Source of the DNA: DASYML01 sp036009045
Lineage (GTDB): Bacteria; Acidobacteriota; Blastocatellia; Pyrinomonadales; Pyrinomonadaceae
Length of the DNA stretch: 6,483 bases
Direction: 5' to 3'
Assembly (NCBI GenBank): GCA_036009045.1
Contig: DASYML010000237.1
Coordinates: 1 to 6,483, forward strand
In this document: one piece after another, positions 1-6,302 of the stretch
Layout: every line of letters begins with the position of its first letter
Position numbering within the stretch: the first letter of the stretch is position 1
The notes under the pieces: generated by a model
The model's database searches: none
What the model was told of the DNA's origin: nothing
What the model saw: only the letters and a program-made list of their open reading frames with translations
Program-made: the position numbers and the translations under genes

Positions 1-503
1 CGGCGGCGAAAGCGGCCTTGTTCGTCTTTGGGCAGTTCGAGGATGGCGTTGAGACCGAGCGCGTCGAGTTGGCGGCGGGCGGCGTCCAGGAAAGGTTCCG
101 GGTCGGTAAATTTCTTGATCGTGACGCAACGCGCGTAGAGCGAGGCGGCGGGCGTCAACGGGCGGGCGGTGGGGATGCCGAGGCGGATGGTGTGGCCTGC
201 GAGGTTAAAGCGTTGGCCTGCGAGGGGCAGCACCTGGCCGTAGTGGTCGGCGGGGATGCGCAGTCGTAAAGATGCGCCGCGCGTGGGAAGGACGATAATG
301 CCTTCGCGCCAGGAGACGCCGCTGATGAGTTCGATGCCGAGCCATGACTGGCCGTGCAGGGCGGGCAGGTGTCTTGTAATCGCGGAGTAGAGGGCGTAAC
401 CGTGATCGGCTGGGAGTTGTCGCCCTTGGAGGGGGAAGTGAACGGTGACACGGGGGCTGGTGTCGGCGTTAAGCGCGGTCGCAAATGCGTTTTGTTGTAA
501 CAT
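1..503 (-). CDS. cas6: CRISPR-associated endoribonuclease Cas6, Myxan/Cmx6 type (3'-truncated by window edge)
   Basis: Cas6 cleaves CRISPR precursor RNA within its repeats to make mature crRNAs for a type I effector. The reading frame is open from an ATG whose complement is at 501-503 to the left edge: 167 codons plus two bases, no stop. The start is supported by a GGAG ribosome site (complement at 511-514) seven bases upstream. Recognition rests on family-typical segments of the Myxan Cas6/Cmx6 group: an N-terminal strand followed by PADHGYALYSAI (residues 31-42), SLRLRIPADH (79-88), VLPLAGQRFNLAGHTIRLGIP (91-111, shown only in part by its LAG and LGIP cores), then YARCVTIKKFTDPEPF (123-138) and an arginine-rich helix (141-150). 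Members of the family are usually a little over 200 residues, so roughly the C-terminal quarter, including the glycine-rich loop, lies outside. The catalytic residues cannot be assigned from this fragment. It lies about 100 bp downstream of the WYL gene on the same strand and probably shares its transcript. Confidence 0.85.
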   Translation of the reverse strand, partial: MLQQNAFATALNADTSPRVTVHFPLQGRQLPADHGYALYSAITRHLPALHGQSWLGIELISGVSWREGIIVLPTRGASLRLRIPADHYGQVLPLAGQRFNLAGHTIRLGIPTARPLTPAASLYARCVTIKKFTDPEPFLDAARRQLDALGLNAILELPKDEQGRFRR

Positions 504-602
504 CTTAATTCTCCATGCCGGTTAAAGATTGCCTCAGTCGTTCATCTTAGAGCGGACAGCAGACAGGTACGGGGCTTCTTGGAAATTATTTTTTCTCGCG
601 CC
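504..602. other. WYL-cas6 intergenic gap with paired GACAG words
   Basis: This 99-bp gap between the WYL stop and the cas6 start holds no ORF of note and no stem-plus-T-run terminator, so read-through from the WYL gene into cas6 is plausible. It contains the cas6 ribosome site (511-514) and two GACAG words in plus orientation at 555-559 and 562-566 (7-base period). A weak minus-strand -10-like TAAGAT (complement around 544-549) has no matching -35, so a separate cas6 promoter is not supported. Confidence 0.4.
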
Positions 603-1625
603 TTAAATTTTCTCGTCGTCGGCGTATCGCACGAGCGCGCCGGTGTACGCTCCGGCAATTTCATGCCGGAGGCTGTCGGGGGAGACAACCTCCACGTCCG
701 GCCCCCAACTGAGGATGAAACGAACAAGGCCGCGCCCGGAGGCGACGCGCATCTCTATGGTGGTAGTCTCTGTTTGTTGAGCGGTGCGCGCGGTGCGCTC
801 GACTGTGCGCTGTGATTCGTGGAAGAGACGTTCGTCGAAGACGCGCGCCGTGACGCCGTAGGCACGAAGGCGAACTGTCAGCGGCTCGCCGTGAATGCCG
901 TTGAAACAGTTGGCGGAGAGATACTGTCGCAAGTCGAAATCCGCAGGACGCTGAAACCTCTCGTCCGTCTCGCGCAAAGAGCGTATATGGTCAATGGCAA
1001 AGGGCAGGATTTTGCCTCGATAATGGTCGTAACCGATGAGCTTGAGAGTCGCGCCGTCGGGGTCGAAATAGACGGCGTATGGCTCGACTGTGCGCTCCGT
1101 CACGGTGTCTGTGGCGAGCGTGTAATAACGCAGCCGGATGCGACGGCTCTCGACTGCGGACTGCGTCAAGCGGTCAATGAGCGCGGCGTGCGGCGCGAAG
1201 TCTTTCGCCGCCACGGAGGCCGAGCCGAAGACGGCGGCCAGCGCATCCAGCTTGTCGCGCAACGATGACGGAAGGGAAGACTTGACCTTTGCCATCAGCG
1301 AGCGACCATAGCGCGCGAACGGCGAGCCGAGCGCCGTCAATCCCGTCGCAGAGATGGACTCTTGAGCCAGCACCAGCGTCGCCAGTTCGGCCGGAGTGAA
1401 GTCCGGCGAGCGGTATTTGTGGTCAGCGCTGAAGCGATAAAAGACTTCGCGCCCGTCGCGTTCGTCCACGATGGGATAATAGCGTGAGAGAGCGTCAATA
1501 TCGCGCCGAATGGTCTTGACATGTACGCGGAAGAGTTCCGCCAGTTCCTGCTGCGAATACGGACGCTCCGCGAGCAGGAGCGGCATGTGCAGCATGCGTT
1601 CGGTTAGTTCGCCACGGTGGGACAT
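603..1625 (-). CDS. HTH and WYL domain transcriptional regulator next to cas6
   Basis: A 340-residue DNA-binding regulator with the usual three-part layout of the family. An N-terminal winged helix-turn-helix of the DeoR/HTH_11 kind spans about residues 8-66, with the recognition helix in SQQELAELFRVHVKTIRRDI (24-43). A central WYL domain lies at about 148-222, with EPYAVYFDPDG and then LKLIGYD (194-200). A C-terminal WCX-like extension follows at about 247-333 (LTVRLRAYGVTARVF to the terminal helix). The signature is altered: the usual W-Y-L triplet reads L-K-L, and the usual arginine of the D-R-I motif is a histidine (IDHI, 211-214). The ATG start is backed by GGAG (complement at 1634-1637) eight bases upstream. 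WYL proteins sense ligands or nucleic acid and are known companions of CRISPR-Cas loci and other defence systems; some repress cas transcription. Control of the adjacent cas genes, and possibly of the divergent helicase gene, is inferred from position only. Confidence 0.9.
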   Translation of the reverse strand: MSHRGELTERMLHMPLLLAERPYSQQELAELFRVHVKTIRRDIDALSRYYPIVDERDGREVFYRFSADHKYRSPDFTPAELATLVLAQESISATGLTALGSPFARYGRSLMAKVKSSLPSSLRDKLDALAAVFGSASVAAKDFAPHAALIDRLTQSAVESRRIRLRYYTLATDTVTERTVEPYAVYFDPDGATLKLIGYDHYRGKILPFAIDHIRSLRETDERFQRPADFDLRQYLSANCFNGIHGEPLTVRLRAYGVTARVFDERLFHESQRTVERTARTAQQTETTTIEMRVASGRGLVRFILSWGPDVEVVSPDSLRHEIAGAYTGALVRYADDEKI

Positions 1626-1642
1626 CAGCGATTCTCCGGTAA

Positions 1643-1658
1643 GCTGTCAGGCTGTCAG
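1643..1658. repeat. Tandem 8-bp direct repeat GCTGTCAG x2, candidate operator
   Basis: Two exact, adjacent copies of GCTGTCAG sit 17-32 bases upstream of the WYL start codon, a position where a bound repressor could block initiation or the start of transcription. The core word (GACAGC on the WYL coding strand) recurs as a pair before cas6. An autoregulatory site is inferred; tandem 8-mers also arise by replication slippage. Confidence 0.35.
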
Positions 1659-1670
1659 GCCGACTTAAGC

Positions 1671-1690
1671 GGTCACAATCCGGTCTGACC
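1671..1690. promoter_or_regulatory. Short inverted repeat GGTCA-N10-TGACC, candidate operator
   Basis: Arms GGTCA (1671-1675) and TGACC (1686-1690) are perfect complements with a 10-base spacer, giving a 20-bp dyad about 46-65 bases upstream of the WYL start. The size and spacing suit a dimeric HTH protein, but a 5-bp arm is short enough to occur by chance. Confidence 0.2.
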
Positions 1691-1854
1691 AACTCTCGAT
1701 GACTGAAATCCACTCGCTGAGAATTTGAGGCGACGGAAACCAAGGCGGGCCTCCGTGAGCAGCGAGCTTTTTCAAGACACGGGCGGGTAGAAGCTGGCAC
1801 AAATGATAAGAGCATCAAGGCTATGGCCGCTCGCGTAAGCGCAAGATAACGCAA

Positions 1855-1884
1855 TCTACAATTCGGAATCAACTGTGATAGGAT
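1855..1884 (+). promoter_or_regulatory. Weak sigma-70-like promoter candidate for the nuclease-helicase gene
   Basis: A -35-like TCTACA (1855-1860; 4 of 6 matches to TTGACA) is followed after 18 bases by TAGGAT (1879-1884; 4 of 6 matches to TATAAT). The -10 is preceded by TG one base away, an extended -10 arrangement. It would give a leader of about 45-50 bases before the ATG at 1939. The match is modest and unproven. Confidence 0.25.
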
Positions 1885-1900
1885 GCGAAATGTTTTACCT

Positions 1901-1925
1901 GCCCCGCGCCCGACCTCTTCGGGGC
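1901..1925 (+). other. Small GC-rich hairpin in the leader of the nuclease-helicase mRNA
   Basis: GCCCCG (1901-1906) can pair with CGGGGC (1920-1925) around a 13-base loop. An alternative, tighter stem pairs CCCGA (1909-1913) with TCGGG (1919-1923) around 5 bases. The two are mutually exclusive, and both end right before the AAAGGA ribosome site at 1927-1932. It could tune translation, but no T run follows, so it is not a classic terminator. Confidence 0.25.
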
Positions 1926-1938
1926 TAAAGGAATCCTT

Positions 1939-4900
1939 ATGAAAGTAACCTCGCGTCCGGCGCAGAAGTTTCGACTGACAGCCTCAAATATCGCCAAATA
2001 TTTCGCCAATCGCTGCGACCGCAATTTTCGTTGGAACACTGTGGCAGGCCCTTTGCGCGGCAAGTCAGGCATCGGCTGGAATGTGCCGCAGAAGGTGCGT
2101 GCCCACAGCCGCCCAGGTATCGCGCTGCTGATGGAGGCGGGAAATTTCTTTGAGGGCGATCATGTGCAGGCGTTGATAGACCAGTACGGCGAACAGGCTG
2201 TACTGACCGCAGGCGTTGAGCGTGGCGAAGATAGTTGCAAGGTGAAAGAGCTTGCGTTCTCAGATTTTATCGCGGCCTTCAGGGCTGAACCTGTTCCGCA
2301 GTTCATCGCCCAACTCGAAGTCATCCTCAATGAAGATCAAGAAGCGCGATTACTCAGTCATTTTAATCTGGACGCCTCGCGCGTCACCTTTAGTCCCGCA
2401 CGCCCCGACCTGTTAGAGGTGCTTGAGCCTGTTCATGAAGGCGAAAAGCGGCGACTGCGTATCTGGGATTTCAAGGCGAGCCAGAAGGCGCGTCACGATC
2501 ATTATATTCAGGTCGCCTATTATTCTTTCATTCTCGACCATGCCATCAAAGAAGCCGGACTGGGCAATGTTGAAGTTGATCTGGATTTCGCCGTCATTCG
2601 CTCGCGTGAAGTGAATGATGCGCCGTTTGAGTTGCGGCCTTACCGTTTGGCGGTTGATGATTTCCTGCGCAACCGCGCCCACCTTCTTTTTCAGACTCCG
2701 GCTGCCGACGCGCATTTTCATGTCACAGACCACTGCCCGATGTGCGAGTACCTGGAGCATTGTCGCGCGGAGGCGAACGCGCACTTTGACCTTTCTCGCA
2801 TTGCCTATCTCAGTTCTGAGTCCAAGCGCCGTCTCAAACAGTCAGGCATCAGCACGCATCGTCAACTGGCAGGAGTGGAAGACGTAGAACGCATCGCCAA
2901 TTTACAGTTGTTAAGCCACGATCTTTCACTTAACCTTCCGCGATACATCGCCGCGTCGCAAGCGCTCGAAGACGGTGCGCCGCGCTCGCTCCATTCCACC
3001 ACTCTGCTGATGCCGCGCTACGAAGATATTCGCGTCGTGCTGTGCGCCGAGCAGGACGCCGTGACGGGAACATGTTTCGCACTCGGCTTCAAGACTTACG
3101 AAGGATGGGACGCGGCAAACGGTAAAGTCACTGGCAGCGAACAGGTCTTCCTGGCGCGTGAGCCGCAAGCGGAAGCACAAATCCTGCTTGAATTTCTGCG
3201 CGCCCTGAATGATTTGTTGCGGCGCGTTGATGTTGCCAACCGCGAGATAGCAAGCCAGCCGATTGATGACGTGCCGGGTGTGCGGGAGGCCGGGAGCGCG
3301 TTGGCCCAGGCTGAAGAACATCTCGCGGAGTTCAAGCAAAGATGCTCTGTGTTACGCAAAACCAACCCGCAGTATGAGACGCTGCTCTCGGAAAGAACCG
3401 CTTTGCAGGAGCACGCGAAACAGGCTCAGGCGGCGCACAAGCAAGCACGGAAAGATGCCCGTTGGGAGCTTAAAAAACAGCAGCGCTCGTTGCACTTTTA
3501 CGTTTACGACAGCCTCGATCTCTTCGTTCTAAGGAGCCTCATTGAGCGGCATCTGTTCATCGAAGAGCCGCCGGGGCTACTTGCGGAGATTACGCATCTG
3601 CTGCGGCTATTTCCGCCCTCCTCCGTCATGCAGGATGCGGAGACCTTTCGCACCATGCCTGGCACCGTCGTCACGCAAGTCTTGCGCTCGATGGTTGCCC
3701 TGCCGACGCCTTACGTCTTCGATTTGAAGACTGTCTCGGAGATGTACCAGCCGCAGAATCAGGAGGGCGAAGAAAAGGGCTATATGTTTCGCCCGCGCTA
3801 TGGCTTTGGCTGGGACTTTTCCAGCCAGGTCGCATACGAGCGCATCCACAATGTTTGGCGCGGCCAATCTTTCCAACCTGACGCGCGGGTGCCGGAGCGC
3901 AAACTCTCGCCGGATGATATTGAGAAAAAACTGGATGAAACTGTCAGGAGCAAATTGCGTGCGACGGACTCCGTCATTCGCCGCTTGAAGCAGGACTTCC
4001 GTGAACAGCTTCTCTTACGCAAAGAGGCTTTCCTGCTTTACAATGAATTCGATCCTCTCAACTTCCGCACGCTCGAAGCCCTGCGCGCCTTTTCGCTTCT
4101 CGAAGCCTCTCTGGCGGAACTCGCCGTCAAGCATCTTCATGCTTTGCCGGTCGAGGACCGCTCCGCAAAGTTCGTCTGCATACGCGGACTGCGATACGTG
4201 CCTGAGAGCGAGCAGCCGGACAATTCGCTCTGGTTCACTTTCGATGTTGACTCAAAAGACGTGAAGTTTGAGGTCGGCGACTTTAACCTCGTCCTCACGC
4301 CGGAAGACCGCCCGGAAGTTTTGCTCGGCGATGTTGACGGGAAACTGTTCGACAACAACTGGGGACGCGCGACGCCTTTCAAGGTGACGCTCGTCCAATA
4401 TGAAATGCAGGCGTCGCCGCCACGCGTGCGCCTCTTGCCGGAGAACCCAGACAAGTTCAAAGAGCAGGTTGATCTGACAAAACCTTGCGCGCTGGATCAG
4501 TTGTACACAGATTTCACGTCGCACCGTGTGCTGACCGTCCTGCGCGAATTAAAAGACAATCCGCAGCACGCGCTGCACATTCACAGTCTGCTTCACGATG
4601 GCATAATGGATGACTGGCAACCTGTGGTAAGTCAAACGAGCGGCATCGAGAAGCTATTCAAAGAGCATCTAGCTCAATCAGGGAAAGACCCCGAAGCGTT
4701 TCTGAACGATGGGCAGTGGCGGGCCTGGCGCGGTGTCTTCAGCGAGCCGCTGACTCTCATCTGGGGGCCTCCGGGAACGGGCAAGACGCACACCGTCGCA
4801 CACATTCTCATCGGCTACGCGCTGGCCGCGCAAGCCGCGCAGACGCCTTTGCGCATACTGGTCACAGCCTTTACGCATCACGCTATCGTGAATGTGCTGC

Positions 4901-6144
4901 GCAAGCTGGCGGAGTTGGCGCAGGGCTACGACCTGGCGCCGGATGCGCTCTCTATCATCAAATTGCTCGGCAGCGGTAGCGCCGCCAATGACGAATTGCC
5001 CTCCAGCGTCGAACTGCTCGCGGACGAGGATTTGGAAAATTGTTTACAGCGTGATGCCCGATGCCTTGTCGTTGGAGGAACGGTTTGGAGCGCCTACAAA
5101 GGGATGAAAAAAACTGGCGGCGTGATTCGTCCGTGGTTCGATGTCGTGCTGGTTGACGAGGCTTCGCAGATGCGTCTGCCGGACGCGCTGGTTGCTTTTA
5201 GTTCAAGCAAACCGCATTCAAATATCATCCTCGCCGGGGACGACCAGCAACTACCACCGATCATTCATGGCAGCTACCCGGAAGAACATGAACACATGCT
5301 CAGTTCTGTTTTCGCTTTCATGCGCCGCCGGATTGAAGAGGTGAGTCTGCACGATCCCTCAATCGAAGCGCGGAAAATCTTCCAGCTCGAAGAGAATTTT
5401 CGCATGAACGAACCATTGACGGCGTACCCACGTCACGTCCTTTATCGCGGACGCTTCAAGTCAACTCGACCCGCCATCAAAATTGAGACCGCGCCCATCA
5501 TTGACGCGACGAGTGAAGAAATAATTGATATCATCCTGCATCCTGAGCGACCCGTAGTGCTTTGCTGGTATACACCGCCGCGCAGTTTCACCGCGCGCAA
5601 TCCTATCGAAGCGGAATTGGTCGCGCTCCTGGCCGACAGGCTCAGCCAGACGTTGTTGCAAGAGACAAAGGACGGGTCTTTTCATCCCTATTCGCCCGAA
5701 GAATTTGTGCGACATGGGTTGGCCGTGCTCGCACCCCACCGCGCGCAGAACAGCGCCATCCGGCAGGCATTGGCCCGGCACGGATTCGACGGCCCGCGCA
5801 GACCTCTGCCACTGGTGGATACCGTTGAAAAAATGCAGGGCAAAGAGCGTGAAGTGATACTGGTCTCTTACGGCGTAGCCGATGAGGAATACGCTGCCGC
5901 CGAAGCACAGTTTCTGTTGAGCCGCAATCGCTTCAACGTCGCCGCGACGCGCGCCGAACGAAAGTTGATTGTCCTGTGCTCCGATACGGTGCTTGATGTC
6001 GTGCCGACGGATCGGCGCACACTGCTGGAAGCGATGATGCTCAAGGAGTTTCGCCATTATTGCAGCGATGGACATCTCCCAAGGCCGTGGGTATCTTCCG
6101 CAGGCGACGAAATAACGCTCAATATTCAGTGGAAAGGTTTTTGA
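1939..6144 (+). CDS. Fused Cas4/RecB-like Fe-S nuclease (TM0106-like) and UPF1/Dna2-like SF1B helicase
   Basis: A 1401-residue protein predicted to unwind and cut nucleic acid. The N-terminal nuclease (about 1-280) has LTASNIAKYFANRCDRNF (13-30), a NFFEGDH helix (69-75), PD-(D/E)XK residues D157 (RPDLLE), D177 and K179 (WDFKAS), and a QxxxY helix (Q191, Y195). C26 plus C266, C269 and C275 form the Cas4/AddB/Dna2-type pattern for a 4Fe-4S cluster. Residues about 282-315 look like the small helical repeat usual after this nuclease. About 355-600 resembles an RNase H-like exonuclease split by a charged coiled coil (about 455-516). A beta-rich stretch (about 775-835) may be the helicase 1B barrel. 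The C-terminal helicase is complete: Q926, GPPGTGKT (943-950), TAFTHH (976-981), DEAS (1073-1076), GDDQQLPP (1100-1107), LEENFRM (1150-1156), LAPHRAQ (1264-1270), VEKMQGKERE (1296-1305) and NRFNVAATRA (1330-1339). The ATG follows AAAGGA by six bases. UPF1/Dna2-type enzymes usually move 5' to 3'; the true substrate is unknown. It is divergent from WYL-cas6, so a defence role is likely but unproven. Confidence 0.9.
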   Translation: MKVTSRPAQKFRLTASNIAKYFANRCDRNFRWNTVAGPLRGKSGIGWNVPQKVRAHSRPGIALLMEAGNFFEGDHVQALIDQYGEQAVLTAGVERGEDSCKVKELAFSDFIAAFRAEPVPQFIAQLEVILNEDQEARLLSHFNLDASRVTFSPARPDLLEVLEPVHEGEKRRLRIWDFKASQKARHDHYIQVAYYSFILDHAIKEAGLGNVEVDLDFAVIRSREVNDAPFELRPYRLAVDDFLRNRAHLLFQTPAADAHFHVTDHCPMCEYLEHCRAEANAHFDLSRIAYLSSESKRRLKQSGISTHRQLAGVEDVERIANLQLLSHDLSLNLPRYIAASQALEDGAPRSLHSTTLLMPRYEDIRVVLCAEQDAVTGTCFALGFKTYEGWDAANGKVTGSEQVFLAREPQAEAQILLEFLRALNDLLRRVDVANREIASQPIDDVPGVREAGSALAQAEEHLAEFKQRCSVLRKTNPQYETLLSERTALQEHAKQAQAAHKQARKDARWELKKQQRSLHFYVYDSLDLFVLRSLIERHLFIEEPPGLLAEITHLLRLFPPSSVMQDAETFRTMPGTVVTQVLRSMVALPTPYVFDLKTVSEMYQPQNQEGEEKGYMFRPRYGFGWDFSSQVAYERIHNVWRGQSFQPDARVPERKLSPDDIEKKLDETVRSKLRATDSVIRRLKQDFREQLLLRKEAFLLYNEFDPLNFRTLEALRAFSLLEASLAELAVKHLHALPVEDRSAKFVCIRGLRYVPESEQPDNSLWFTFDVDSKDVKFEVGDFNLVLTPEDRPEVLLGDVDGKLFDNNWGRATPFKVTLVQYEMQASPPRVRLLPENPDKFKEQVDLTKPCALDQLYTDFTSHRVLTVLRELKDNPQHALHIHSLLHDGIMDDWQPVVSQTSGIEKLFKEHLAQSGKDPEAFLNDGQWRAWRGVFSEPLTLIWGPPGTGKTHTVAHILIGYALAAQAAQTPLRILVTAFTHHAIVNVLRKLAELAQGYDLAPDALSIIKLLGSGSAANDELPSSVELLADEDLENCLQRDARCLVVGGTVWSAYKGMKKTGGVIRPWFDVVLVDEASQMRLPDALVAFSSSKPHSNIILAGDDQQLPPIIHGSYPEEHEHMLSSVFAFMRRRIEEVSLHDPSIEARKIFQLEENFRMNEPLTAYPRHVLYRGRFKSTRPAIKIETAPIIDATSEEIIDIILHPERPVVLCWYTPPRSFTARNPIEAELVALLADRLSQTLLQETKDGSFHPYSPEEFVRHGLAVLAPHRAQNSAIRQALARHGFDGPRRPLPLVDTVEKMQGKEREVILVSYGVADEEYAAAEAQFLLSRNRFNVAATRAERKLIVLCSDTVLDVVPTDRRTLLEAMMLKEFRHYCSDGHLPRPWVSSAGDEITLNIQWKGF

Positions 6145-6150
6145 AATTAT

Positions 6151-6302
6151 TATAGCGGTTTGCAGTTGAGTGCGACTACGTGTCAGTCCCGCCTGCTTAA
6201 GCTGGGCGGGTCTCTGCTGGGCTAGGAACCCGCCCAGCTTAAGCAGGCGGGACTGACAAGGACGCTTGCCGCAATGGTCGCATCCGATTGAGAACCGCTA
6301 TA
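6151..6302. mobile_element. MITE-like palindromic element with TATAGCGGTT terminal inverted repeats
   Basis: TATAGCGGTT (6151-6160) is mirrored exactly by AACCGCTATA (6293-6302). Similarity between the two ends continues inward, with about 20 of the first 26 positions matching when one end is reverse-complemented (both reach TGCGAC). The outermost TA pairs could be the TA target duplication left by IS630/Tc1-mariner-type transposases. Inside is a much longer perfect inverted repeat (6181-6258). There is no coding capacity, so movement would need a transposase in trans. It lies six bases after the stop codon of the nuclease-helicase gene, so its hairpin will be part of that mRNA or end it. The element could instead be a locally expanded terminator or a REP-like sequence; genome-wide copies would settle this. 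Confidence 0.65.
6181..6258. repeat. Perfect 30-bp inverted repeat with 18-base loop
   Basis: The left arm (6181-6210, beginning TGTCAGTCCCGCC) and the right arm (6229-6258, ending GGCGGGACTGACA) are exact reverse complements, separated by 18 bases (6211-6228). Each arm contains the small palindrome GCTTAAGC. In RNA this would be a very stable GC-rich hairpin. No T run follows either side, so intrinsic termination is not textbook, but it could protect the 3' end of the upstream mRNA or stop convergent transcription. It is nested inside the MITE-like element. Confidence 0.9.

Larger units (their letters stand above)
1626..1938. promoter_or_regulatory. Divergent intergenic control region between the WYL-cas6 unit and the nuclease-helicase gene
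   Basis: This 313-bp stretch has no convincing gene; the ORFs that cross it are short and lack recognisable protein features. It must carry the start signals of two diverging genes. Near the WYL side are the WYL ribosome site (1634-1637), a tandem 8-base repeat (1643-1658) and a small inverted repeat (1671-1690). Near the helicase side are a weak sigma-70-like promoter (1855-1884), a small GC hairpin (1901-1925) and the helicase ribosome site AAAGGA (1927-1932). The middle, roughly 1700-1850, shows nothing I can assign. Confidence 0.55.

Noticed and set aside
155..484. A minus-strand 109-codon ORF overlapping the cas6 start region
   Set aside because: Proline/serine/alanine-rich translation with no domain; it is the alternate frame of cas6, whose own frame gives clear family motifs and a good ribosome site.
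819..1268. A plus-strand 149-codon ORF opposite the WYL gene
   Set aside because: It lies fully antisense to a gene with well-defined HTH and WYL domains, has no recognisable motifs, and no ribosome site was seen.
1653..1670. TGTCAG...CTTAAGC near the WYL start resembles TGTCAG...CTTAAGC in the MITE inner arms
   Set aside because: The spacing differs (5 versus 9 bases) and the intervening bases do not match; I treat it as coincidence rather than a MITE remnant.
1495..1872. A minus-strand 125-codon ORF spanning the WYL start and the intergenic region
   Set aside because: It overlaps the WYL coding frame, its translation is low-complexity without domains, and the WYL start has the better ribosome site.
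5461..6075. A 204-codon minus-strand ORF antisense to the helicase C-terminus
   Set aside because: It covers helicase motifs IVa, V and VI on the other strand; its translation has no recognised features and is best explained as a shadow frame of a GC-rich gene.
6181..6258. The long inverted repeat as part of a CRISPR array or an intrinsic terminator
   Set aside because: There are only two arms in opposite orientation and no direct repeats with spacers, so it is not an array; no T run follows either arm, so it is not a standard intrinsic terminator.
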